Positions 1 to 5,949 of a DNA stretch of 10,039 nt are shown piece by piece. Source of the DNA: Desulfurococcales archaeon ex4484_217_1 (lineage in GTDB: Archaea > Thermoproteota > Thermoprotei_A > EX4484-217-1); contig NJED01000020.1 in the NCBI GenBank assembly GCA_002254745.1, forward strand, positions 1 to 10,039, read 5' to 3'. A program made the position numbers and the translations under genes. The notes under the pieces are model-generated. The model saw only the letters and a list, made by a program, of their open reading frames with translations. It did no database searches and was not told where the DNA came from. How positions within the stretch are numbered: the stretch's first letter is position 1; each line of letters begins with the position of its first letter.

Positions 1-843
1 TCAGGTGCTGAGGAATTAGCTAAGCTAATTAACTCTTTAGATAGTGTAACGTTCGATATGGGTCAAGTAGTTTTCATGCCTACAGTAACCATGACTGCTG
101 ATGCTCCATGGGAGTACGTGCTTTACCACATAGCTAAGTGGAAGTGGGCTGCAGGAGACGTTGAAAACGAGACAGCTTCAGGCGTTGTTCCCTACACGTT
201 TAGAAGGCATGTTTACACAAACGTTATCCAATGGGGTATAGGTTTAGAATTAGCATTACTAATTAAAGATGCTAGTAAGGTTGTTGTTTCAACAGACCAC
301 CCGAATGCCGGTCCATTCACAAGATATCCTCAAATAATAGCTTGGCTTATGAGCAAGAAAGCTAGAGAAGATGAAATGAAGAAACTAAACAAGAGAGCAT
401 TAAAGAAGCTATCATTACCAGCCATAGATAGAGAATACACGTTTGAAGAATTTATCCTATGTACAAGAGTAGCACCAGCTAAAATCATTGGTGTTGACAA
501 GTTCAAAGGACATTTAGGTGTAGGTGCGGATGCTGACATAGCAATATACGATATTGACCCAAGAACATATGATCCTACGAGAGACTATAAGAAACTAATT
601 AAGGCAATAAAGTATGCTGCATACACGATAAAAAGCGGGGAAATAGTGGTTAAGGATGGCAAAGTTGTTAATACGGTTTACGGTAAAACATACTACACTA
701 AGGCTAAAGTAGACCCTGTAATAATGCATGAAGTCCTCGAAGACGTTAAAGCAAAATTCAATGAATGGTACACTATCACATTTAACAACTATGTAATATT
801 AGAAAATGAGCTGCATAAACCATACGCTTTAACACCGGGTTAA
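1..843 (+). CDS. fwdA: Formylmethanofuran dehydrogenase subunit A, C-terminal part (5' end outside window)
   Basis: This is the C-terminal ~280 residues of the amidohydrolase-fold subunit of formylmethanofuran dehydrogenase (FwdA/FmdA; FhcA in methylotrophic bacteria). In the complex, this subunit interconverts formate plus methanofuran and formylmethanofuran at a binuclear metal site. The reading frame is open from base 1, so the start and the N-terminal metal-binding histidines lie upstream. Family-typical stretches are visible: a MTADAPWEY segment (about 91-117), a GSGVVPY-like segment (about 178-195), TDHPNAGPFTRYP (about 292-330; the Asp of TDHPN belongs to the conserved catalytic region of the family), and HLGVGADADIAIYD near 511-552, the usual strand at the end of amidohydrolase barrels. 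It ends 19 bases before the fwdC ATG, so the genes are probably cotranscribed. The other subunits (B, D) are not in the window and may lie upstream. The assignment is firm. Whether the enzyme works oxidatively or reductively cannot be read here. Confidence 0.95.
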   Translation, partial: SGAEELAKLINSLDSVTFDMGQVVFMPTVTMTADAPWEYVLYHIAKWKWAAGDVENETASGVVPYTFRRHVYTNVIQWGIGLELALLIKDASKVVVSTDHPNAGPFTRYPQIIAWLMSKKAREDEMKKLNKRALKKLSLPAIDREYTFEEFILCTRVAPAKIIGVDKFKGHLGVGADADIAIYDIDPRTYDPTRDYKKLIKAIKYAAYTIKSGEIVVKDGKVVNTVYGKTYYTKAKVDPVIMHEVLEDVKAKFNEWYTITFNNYVILENELHKPYALTPG

Positions 844-847
844 AAAC

Positions 848-855
848 GAGGTGAT
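848..855 (+). promoter_or_regulatory. Shine-Dalgarno site deciding the fwdC start
   Basis: GAGGTGAT lies 7 bases before the ATG at 863. A GTG at 851 is in frame but sits inside this site, so the ATG at 863 is the likelier start. Confidence 0.65.
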
Positions 856-862
856 TTATAGC

Positions 863-1732
863 ATGGCAACTTTAATTCTTAAACCAAAATACGAATTCAA
901 CATACCGGTTGAAGTAGAAAAAGTTATACCTAACAATATAGCTGGCTTGTCCTTAGAAGAAGTTTTAAAGATAAGAGTTTATGAAGGAAATAGAAGGAGA
1001 ACTTTAGGGGAACTATTTGAAGTTTCAGGTGAAATAGCAAGCAAACCATCAGATCAGGAAATAATTTTCCAAGGCAGTTCATGTAGGATTAGGCGTATTG
1101 GAGAGGAGATGTCTGCCGGAAAAATAATTGTTGAAGGAGATGCAGGACCATTAGCCGGGTTTAAGATGAAAGGGGGAACACTAATAATTAAAGGAAATGC
1201 TGGACCATGGCTTGGAGCCAAGATGAAGAAAGGTGTAATAGAGGTTTTTGGAGACGCTGAAGGATTTGTTGGAAGTAAGCTCAGAGGTGAAGAACTATAC
1301 TCCGGTATGTCTGGAGGCATGATAGTAATTCATGGAAATGCTGGAAGGGAAATTGGAGCCCACATGTCAGGAGGGGCAATTCTCGTAGAAGGTAATGTAG
1401 GCGTTTTACCAGGAATGCACATGGCTGGCGGACAAATTCTCATAAAAGGAAATTGTGCCGGATGGCCTGGCACCCATATGATAGGAGGTAAAATAATAAT
1501 TTTGGGAAGAGTTGAATCCATAGCGCCTAGCTTATACTTTGAAGATATTAAGAAGAACGCTAAATTCATTAAGGAGAAAATACCTGGACCATACTACTTA
1601 TTCTTAGGAGATGTTTTAGATAACATAACTATACCCGGTAAGGTTTTTGTTACAATTAAAAATAATCCTCACCTTAAATATTATGAGCAATTTGTTGGTG
1701 TGGTGAAAGACGAATGGTTGGAAATAGTTTAA
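863..1732 (+). CDS. fwdC: Formylmethanofuran dehydrogenase subunit C
   Basis: FwdC is the right-handed beta-helix subunit of formylmethanofuran dehydrogenase, related to the C-terminal domain of the glutamate synthase large subunit; it is a structural and scaffold subunit. About seven imperfect repeats of the form G-N-A-G-xx-x-G-xx-M-x-G-G-x-I-x-I run through residues ~75-215 (examples: GPLAGFKMKGGTLIIKGNAG, then GREIGAHMSGGAILVEGNVG). They are followed by a ~75-residue non-repeat tail (SIAPSLYFEDI...). Length is about 289 residues from ATG 863, close to the usual ~270. A GTG at 851 is in frame but is part of the Shine-Dalgarno. The gene follows fwdA by 19 bases, and its 3' end overlaps the start of mch by 19 bases, which implies translational coupling. 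It is a stand-alone subunit with no fusion to FwdD or FwdA. Confidence 0.94.
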   Translation: MATLILKPKYEFNIPVEVEKVIPNNIAGLSLEEVLKIRVYEGNRRRTLGELFEVSGEIASKPSDQEIIFQGSSCRIRRIGEEMSAGKIIVEGDAGPLAGFKMKGGTLIIKGNAGPWLGAKMKKGVIEVFGDAEGFVGSKLRGEELYSGMSGGMIVIHGNAGREIGAHMSGGAILVEGNVGVLPGMHMAGGQILIKGNCAGWPGTHMIGGKIIILGRVESIAPSLYFEDIKKNAKFIKEKIPGPYYLFLGDVLDNITIPGKVFVTIKNNPHLKYYEQFVGVVKDEWLEIV

Positions 1733-2688
1733 GTGTAAATAAGTTAGGTCTTAAAGTAGCTCAAAAACTAATAGAGTACCATAAAGAATACAACGTCAAA
1801 GTGGCTAGCGGGCCGTCAGGTTCGACAATAATAGATGCAGGAATAGAAGCTAAGGGAGGAATTGATGCAGGAATACTGGTAGCAGAAGCAACAATGGGAG
1901 GTCTTGGAAGAATAAAGGTAGGCTTTAGAGACTACGATGGACTAGCATTACCAACAATCATAGTATACACGGACCACCCAGTAATAGCGTGTATGGCATC
2001 TCAGTATGCTGGGTGGAGAATTAAAACTAAAGACTACTTCGCAATGGGTAGTGGGCCTGCAAGAGCACTAGCTCTTAAACCTAAGAAACTATTTCAAGAA
2101 ATAGGGTACAAGGATGAACACGACGAAGCACTAATAGTTCTTGAAGCAGAAAAGTATCCTACAGAGGAAGCTATAAAACTGATAGCTGAGAAGTGCGGTG
2201 TAAAACCGCAAAACGTAACAGTAATAATAACACCAACCCAGAGCATAGCAGGTTCAGTACAGATAAGCGCTAGAATAGTTGAAACAGGAATTCACAAATT
2301 ACACACCATAGGTTTCCATCTAAACAGGTTCATTGCAGGCCAGGGAGAAGCACCAATAGCGCCACCACATCCAGACCCCACAGTAGCTATGGGTAGAACA
2401 AACGACATGATACTTTACGGAGGAGTAGCAACATACTTCGTAAATGCCGAGGACAGTGAAATAGTTGAATACCTGAAGAAAGCACCATCATGTACTTCAA
2501 GAGACTACGGTAAACCATTCTATGAGGCATTTAAGGAGGCGGGCTTCGACTTCTACAAAATAGATCCGAACCTATTCGCACCAGCAATGTACGTCGTATT
2601 TAATGTGAAAACAGGTTCAACATTTAAAGCAGGATACATAAACGCTGAAGTTCTAAAGAGAAGTGTATCATTTCAAGAAGTAAAATAG
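1714..2688 (+). CDS. mch: Methenyltetrahydromethanopterin cyclohydrolase
   Basis: Mch reversibly converts 5-formyl-H4MPT and 5,10-methenyl-H4MPT plus water in the cytoplasmic C1 pathway, two steps from formylmethanofuran. The 324-residue length matches the family. Typical motifs in order are SLSVNKLGLKVAQKLIE at the N terminus, a GGIDAGILVAEATMGGLG segment (~48-65), TDHPVIACMASQYAGW (~86-101), AMGSGPARALA (~110-120), the TPTQSIAGSVQISARIVETG region (~173-192) and a GQGEAPIAPPHPDP segment (~209-222). The ATG at 1714 lies 7 bases after a GGTGA (1702-1706) and inside the end of fwdC. No better start is seen, although many family members begin a few residues later at the SVN motif. It is the last gene of the fwdA-fwdC-mch operon and is followed by a T-rich tract. 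The identification is firm. Ftr, the enzyme linking Fwd and Mch, is not in the window. Confidence 0.97.
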   Translation: MVGNSLSVNKLGLKVAQKLIEYHKEYNVKVASGPSGSTIIDAGIEAKGGIDAGILVAEATMGGLGRIKVGFRDYDGLALPTIIVYTDHPVIACMASQYAGWRIKTKDYFAMGSGPARALALKPKKLFQEIGYKDEHDEALIVLEAEKYPTEEAIKLIAEKCGVKPQNVTVIITPTQSIAGSVQISARIVETGIHKLHTIGFHLNRFIAGQGEAPIAPPHPDPTVAMGRTNDMILYGGVATYFVNAEDSEIVEYLKKAPSCTSRDYGKPFYEAFKEAGFDFYKIDPNLFAPAMYVVFNVKTGSTFKAGYINAEVLKRSVSFQEVK

Positions 2689-2689
2689 T

Positions 2690-2716
2690 CTTTTTTATTA
2701 CTTTCCTTTCCCTACT
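2690..2716 (+). terminator. T-rich archaeal terminator after mch
   Basis: A run of six T (2691-2696) followed by further pyrimidine-rich sequence (CTTTCCTTTCCC) begins two bases after the mch stop. Archaeal RNA polymerase terminates at such oligo-T tracts without needing a hairpin, and no stem precedes this one. It lies between the end of the operon and a TATA-like box for the next gene. Confidence 0.5.
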
Positions 2717-2724
2717 TTTTAAAC
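2714..2724 (+). promoter_or_regulatory. TATA-like box upstream of the broken ATP-grasp gene
   Basis: ACTTTTTAAAC resembles an archaeal TATA box and lies about 14 bases before the ATG at 2738, where the lost N terminus of the ligase begins. The spacing is a little short for a leaderless transcript starting exactly at that ATG, so the assignment is tentative. Confidence 0.4.
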
Positions 2725-2734
2725 GGTAGATTAG

Positions 2735-2751
2735 CCTATGGTAACCATAGG
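2735..2751. repeat. 8-bp perfect inverted repeat over an ATG
   Basis: CCTATGGTAACCATAGG has two 8-base arms (CCTATGGT and ACCATAGG) around one central base. It covers the ATG at 2738 just downstream of the TATA-like box. It could be an operator or RNA hairpin, but the same bases encode the plausible peptide start MVTIG, so it may be chance. Confidence 0.35.
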
Positions 2752-2776
2752 TATTGTTACTAGGAATATTCATGCC
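2738..2776 (+). pseudogene. Orphan N-terminal remnant of the ATP-grasp ligase
   Basis: ATG 2738 opens a 13-codon frame, MVTIGIVTRNIHA, that stops at TAG 2777. This looks like the first beta strand of RimK/MptN-type ligases (M-x-I-G-I-x-T-R-N). The body of the ligase continues in a different frame (-1 relative to this one) right after it: from 2779 that frame reads GEKLSALIVRPLGRLSFEQA and runs into the coding region starting at 2848. Family members normally have roughly 60 residues before the RPLGR-like motif, but only about 23 codons exist here. A deletion of roughly 40 codons with a frame change is therefore inferred. It could be real gene decay or an assembly error. Confidence 0.55.
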
Positions 2777-2847
2777 TAGGTGAAAAACTTTCAGCATTAA
2801 TAGTTAGGCCTTTAGGCAGACTATCTTTTGAGCAAGCATTTTTCAGA

Positions 2848-3498
2848 ATGGATACTCTGCATTTGCTAGAAAACCTTGGAGTACCTGTAATTAACTCTCC
2901 TAAGGCAATAGAGATAGCTATAAATAAGCATAGAACTTTAGCGCTTCTATCGAAAAACGGGATAAAAGTACCTTACACTATAGTTACGGAGAATGTTAAT
3001 GAAGCAGTGAAAAGGCTTAGCTTCGAAAAAGGTATTGTAGTGAAACCACTATTCGGCTCTAAGGGCTTAGGATCGTTTCTGTTAAAAGATAGGGATTTTG
3101 CATGGAGAGTACTAGCTGATTTAAGGTATCTTAGGCACGTACTTTACCTTCAAGAATTTCTAAAGCACGGAGGTAGAGATATTAGAGCTTTTGTTGTAGG
3201 TGAAAATGTTGTAGCAGCAATGTACAGGGAGCTCCCAGGTTCATGGAAGACGAATATAGCAAGAGGGGCGAAACCTAAACCTCTCAAAATAACCGATGAG
3301 GTAAGTGAAATAGCTGTAAAAGCGGCGAAAATAGTAGGCTGTGATGTAGCTGGAGTAGATATTGTCGAGGTTGAGGGGGAAAAATATGTTATAGAGGTCA
3401 ATAGTCAACCCGGATGGAAAGGTATTCAGAGGGTAACAAAAATTGACATTGCTAAGAAAATAGTTGAATATGCTGTAAGGGAGAAAATTAAGCGGTAA
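2848..3498 (+). CDS. RimK/MptN-like ATP-grasp glutamate ligase, N-terminally disrupted
   Basis: This is a COG0189-type ATP-grasp ligase that joins an amino acid, usually glutamate, to a carboxylate. Beside mch and mfn genes, the likeliest role is MptN-like (H4MPT alpha-L-glutamate ligase); RimK- or CofF-like activity is possible. The ATP-grasp core is complete: a NKHRTLALLSKNGIKVP segment (~26-42), GIVVKPLFGSKGLG (~62-75, nucleotide-binding Lys and loop), LQEFLKHGGRDIRAFV (~101-116), the GVDIVEVEGEKYVIEVNSQP region (~169-188, Mg-binding Asp/Glu/Asn), then PGWKGIQRVT. The ATG at 2848 is merely the first start in this frame and has no Shine-Dalgarno. Homologous coding sequence (ALIVRPLGRLSFEQAFFR) extends upstream in frame to 2764 without an ATG, GTG or TTG, and the expected N-terminal strand sits in another frame at 2738. 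The protein may thus be a truncated product or a pseudogene. Its 3' end overlaps the convergent mfnE by 11 bases. Confidence 0.72.
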   Translation: MDTLHLLENLGVPVINSPKAIEIAINKHRTLALLSKNGIKVPYTIVTENVNEAVKRLSFEKGIVVKPLFGSKGLGSFLLKDRDFAWRVLADLRYLRHVLYLQEFLKHGGRDIRAFVVGENVVAAMYRELPGSWKTNIARGAKPKPLKITDEVSEIAVKAAKIVGCDVAGVDIVEVEGEKYVIEVNSQPGWKGIQRVTKIDIAKKIVEYAVREKIKR

Positions 3499-4132
3499 TT
3501 AGAGTGTATGGTTGAGGACATTTTCTTCCGCTAACTAAGTACTTCAGAATTTCTGGTTTTAAACCGTTAACTATAGCTACTTTAACCTTAAATCGTCTAA
3601 TAAGCTCTAGCACATAGTCATCGGCGTATCCCTTAAGTGTTGAAATACTACTTGCCCTTAGCTCTTTAACCACTTTACCATTAACATATACTCCATCAAC
3701 ATTCTTCAACAACACTACTAGGTCAGCACCCAACAGTATACCTATGAGAACAGCTATGGAATCGCCGGTAATGCTCCAAGATTCGGGTAAAATATTTACT
3801 TTCCTAATTATCTCGTATGGTAGTACTATAGCTATTTTTCCTTCACTTAACGTTGAAACTATCTCCTCTAATGTTGAACATAGCTTAGAGTTTCTTATCC
3901 TATAAGATAACATTACAGAATATATTTCCATAGCTTTTATAGCCATATAGTGAGCTTCTTCAGAGGTAATCTTATGTTCTACGAATAATTTTCTAACAAC
4001 ATCAGCGAAAATACCACCTCCAGGAACAATTACTTTTCCTGGTTTCAGCCCAGCTAGTATGTTTGCAATATTACTTAGGATTACCGGTAATCTTAGCAAA
4101 CTGCCTCCTACTTTAATAACTAAAGTTTTCAT
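3488..4132 (-). CDS. mfnE: MfnE-like amino-acid-kinase family protein (methanofuran biosynthesis)
   Basis: This is a 214-residue amino-acid-kinase fold protein of the COG2054 type. MfnE phosphorylates [5-(aminomethyl)furan-3-yl]methyl phosphate to the diphosphate that MfnF uses to assemble the methanofuran core. Visible motifs are IKVGGSLL (residues 6-13, phosphate loop with Lys7), VPGGGIFAD (36-44, substrate glycine loop), SWSITGDSIAVLIGILLGAD (118-137) and LLKNVDGVYVNGKVV (141-155, nucleotide side). The ATG overlaps the mfnF stop as ATGA, so the two genes are translationally coupled. It is shorter than UMP kinase or glutamate kinases and lacks regulatory domains. Isopentenyl phosphate kinase and other fold members are alternatives, but the mfnF coupling argues strongly for MfnE. 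Its end overlaps the convergent ATP-grasp gene by 11 bases. Confidence 0.87.
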   Translation of the reverse strand: MKTLVIKVGGSLLRLPVILSNIANILAGLKPGKVIVPGGGIFADVVRKLFVEHKITSEEAHYMAIKAMEIYSVMLSYRIRNSKLCSTLEEIVSTLSEGKIAIVLPYEIIRKVNILPESWSITGDSIAVLIGILLGADLVVLLKNVDGVYVNGKVVKELRASSISTLKGYADDYVLELIRRFKVKVAIVNGLKPEILKYLVSGRKCPQPYTLITA

Positions 4133-5184
4133 TTCCCTAAAACCTCTAATGCCATTAGTGCAGCAGCATACGCTGGCAAAATATGGGAAATCTTCTTACC
4201 ATAAATACTTGAAACATCGACTATGTCTTTAAACCCTGCTCTCTTAGCTGCTTCTTTAGCTAAGAATGAGCCTAGACCTGCTGTACATACCTTAAAGATG
4301 CTGGGATTATATCCTAAACTAGCTATTCTAGACCTCGCTTGGACGAGAGCTTCAAAAACTCTAAACACCATAGATTCGTACACGTAACGTGCAATCTCAA
4401 GAATTTCATAATCATTCAAGATCTCGTTATCAGCGCATGGAACCCTAGAAAGCCTATCTAAGCACTCTCTTACGCTTCTACCTCTACCATCAGCTGTTTC
4501 AGTAGTGTAGTCCTTAACACTTATCTTGCCTAAAACCAAACATACATCTCCTGATAAAGCAAACTTCTCTGAGGAAACACGTGCGAGCAATCCCTTATAT
4601 GGAACTTTGTCTACTATGGAGCAAATATTGGTCCTAAGAACACCTAGATATACTAGTTCACCATAAACAAGTTTTTCCGGGTCAGTATATCCTCTCACAT
4701 TGATCTCTCCGTTTACTATTGGAACTATGGTTGTGCTTGTACTTCCTATGTCAATGAAAATACAGTTTCTAAGTTTTTTAGATATGAGCCATGCTGAAGC
4801 AGCCCAGTTTGCAGCTGCAATCTCTAGAGGGTTTTTGTATGCTTCACTGCATTCTACAAGTTTACTTTTATCATTGACGTAAAACTTGTGGGAAGCATCG
4901 CTGAACACCTTTTCAACCGTTTCCACTATGAACCTTACCCCTTCACTTTTATTCCTAAATAAGTCGCTTAGCTCCGCAGTCATAGTAGTAGAAACAATAT
5001 AGTTCGGAGAAGGATCAATGCTCTCCTTTAGCTTCTTAAGACCTTCAACTACCCCGCTCCTACCTAAAATCCATACAGGAAAATATTCTCTAATTATCTT
5101 TTCAGCATATATTTTCCCGTTTGAAACGTTTAGCTTAATTGCTTTTAAATTGGCTCCGCCGATGTCCAAGCCTAGAATCTCCAC
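4129..5184 (-). CDS. mfnF: MfnF-like protein (methanofuran core synthase)
   Basis: This is a member of COG1548, the hydantoinase/oxoprolinase-related ASKHA-fold family to which MfnF belongs. MfnF condenses the furan diphosphate from MfnE with gamma-glutamyltyramine, forming the core of methanofuran. Family marks in its 351 residues are LGLDIGGANLKAIKL at the N terminus (first phosphate loop, DIGG at 7-10), VSTTMTAELSDLFRNKSEGV (64-83), FIDIGSTSTTIVPIVNGEI (143-161, second phosphate loop), a TTETADGRGRS segment (227-237) and a late CTAGLGSFLA motif. The start is GTG at 5184, supported by a GGTGA six bases upstream (5191-5195). It is first in a two-gene operon with mfnE (4-base overlap) and is transcribed divergently from the HisA-like gene. 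A homologous gene family also occurs in methylotrophic bacteria that use H4MPT/MFR-type cofactors. Confidence 0.9.
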   Translation of the reverse strand: MEILGLDIGGANLKAIKLNVSNGKIYAEKIIREYFPVWILGRSGVVEGLKKLKESIDPSPNYIVSTTMTAELSDLFRNKSEGVRFIVETVEKVFSDASHKFYVNDKSKLVECSEAYKNPLEIAAANWAASAWLISKKLRNCIFIDIGSTSTTIVPIVNGEINVRGYTDPEKLVYGELVYLGVLRTNICSIVDKVPYKGLLARVSSEKFALSGDVCLVLGKISVKDYTTETADGRGRSVRECLDRLSRVPCADNEILNDYEILEIARYVYESMVFRVFEALVQARSRIASLGYNPSIFKVCTAGLGSFLAKEAAKRAGFKDIVDVSSIYGKKISHILPAYAAALMALEVLGK

Positions 5185-5215
5185 AGCTTTTCACCGGAAA
5201 GTTTTAGCTTGCATT

Positions 5216-5228
5216 AGAAAATAAAACG
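5216..5228 (-). promoter_or_regulatory. TATA-like box for mfnF-mfnE
   Basis: Read on the minus strand, CGTTTTATTTTCT lies about 35 bases upstream of the mfnF GTG. This allows a short leader of roughly ten bases carrying the GGTGA at 5191-5195. An AAACGTTT palindrome (5224-5231) overlaps its upstream edge. Confidence 0.45.
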
Positions 5229-5259
5229 TTTGTCTGAAAAATTATTAGTAGGCGAGTTT

Positions 5260-5949
5260 ATGAAGATAAAAGTTGTTCCAGTATTAGATATCATGAATGG
5301 ACTTATTGTTCATGCTGTTGCAGGAATTAGAGAGAAATACAAACCATTAACCAATAGTGTTCTTGTAAATACATCGAACCCTTATGCTTTACTTGAAAAA
5401 TTGGCGAACATGAGTTTCGATGAGATCTACATTGCAGACTTAGATTCCATACTTGGAATAGGAGAAAATAGCAACGTAATATATAAGGCCTTATCTCTAG
5501 GCTTTAAGGTCTTAGCTGATGTAGGTGTTAAAGGATTATTAATGAAGGATAGTGGAAAACTAACAATGGTAATTGGTACAGAGTATTTAGAAAAACCCAG
5601 AGATCTGGCAGAGCTTAGAGAACGATACATCAGTCTAGATACGTTCTACGGCAAAGTAAAATTTAAGAAGAAATATTACAGCGTACATGATGTTCTAAAC
5701 GTAATAAAGAATATAGAATATAAAGGAGTCATAATACTATTCCTGAATGCTGTAGGGACTCTTAAAGGACCCGATACTGGTCTTGCCAAGATTGTTGTAG
5801 AGAATTGCCTAAGTAGGGAAGTAGCTGTTGGCGGAGGCATTAGAGGATTAGAGGATTTGAAAAATCTTTGCAGAGTAGGTGTGAATAAAGCTCTTGTAGC
5901 AACCTCTTTACATAAAGGAATAGTAACTAAGCCTTACTACTACTTCTAA
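5260..5949 (+). CDS. HisA-like TIM-barrel protein of C1-carrier clusters, function unknown
   Basis: This ~229-residue (beta/alpha)8 protein is related to HisA (proFAR isomerase; COG1411-like) but not flanked by histidine genes. Seen from ATG 5260: KVVPVLDIMNGLIVHA (the Asp of VLD at residue 10 matches the HisA strand-1 catalytic Asp), IYIADLDSILG (57-66), SLDTFYGKV (125-133; Asp127 matches the second HisA catalytic Asp), AVGGGIRGLEDL (189-200; phosphate-binding loop) and ALVATSLHKG (211-220). Both acids and the phosphate loop suggest an active phosphosugar or aminoaldose isomerase. A TTG at 5230 is in frame, but ATG 5260 after GGCGAG gives the normal HisA-like N terminus. It sits between mfnF-mfnE and mfnD, and such genes are known to accompany H4MPT/MFR genes in methanogens and methylotrophs, so a role in carrier biosynthesis is inferred. 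Its 3' end overlaps mfnD by 23 bases. Confidence 0.8.
   Translation: MKIKVVPVLDIMNGLIVHAVAGIREKYKPLTNSVLVNTSNPYALLEKLANMSFDEIYIADLDSILGIGENSNVIYKALSLGFKVLADVGVKGLLMKDSGKLTMVIGTEYLEKPRDLAELRERYISLDTFYGKVKFKKKYYSVHDVLNVIKNIEYKGVIILFLNAVGTLKGPDTGLAKIVVENCLSREVAVGGGIRGLEDLKNLCRVGVNKALVATSLHKGIVTKPYYYF

Noticed and set aside
851..862. GTG start for fwdC at 851
   Set aside because: The GTG is part of the GAGGTGAT ribosome-binding site. ATG 863 gives the usual N terminus.
1130..1500. Repeated DNA pattern within fwdC as a tandem repeat or mobile element
   Set aside because: It is the coding echo of the beta-helix Gly repeats of the FwdC family, not an independent DNA repeat.
1054..1569. Long antisense open frames opposite fwdC
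   Set aside because: They are proline-rich mirror images of the glycine-rich beta-helix repeats and show no start signals or protein character.
2777..2779. In-frame TAG after MVTIGIVTRNIHA as a possible pyrrolysine codon
   Set aside because: Reading through TAG in that frame gives only six further codons before a TAA, while the family-like sequence lies in a different frame. A frame change explains the data better.
5230..5259. TTG start giving a ten-residue longer HisA-like protein
   Set aside because: The added residues do not resemble the family. ATG 5260 gives the expected K-x-x-V-P-V-L-D start, and the extension would run through the probable divergent promoter region.
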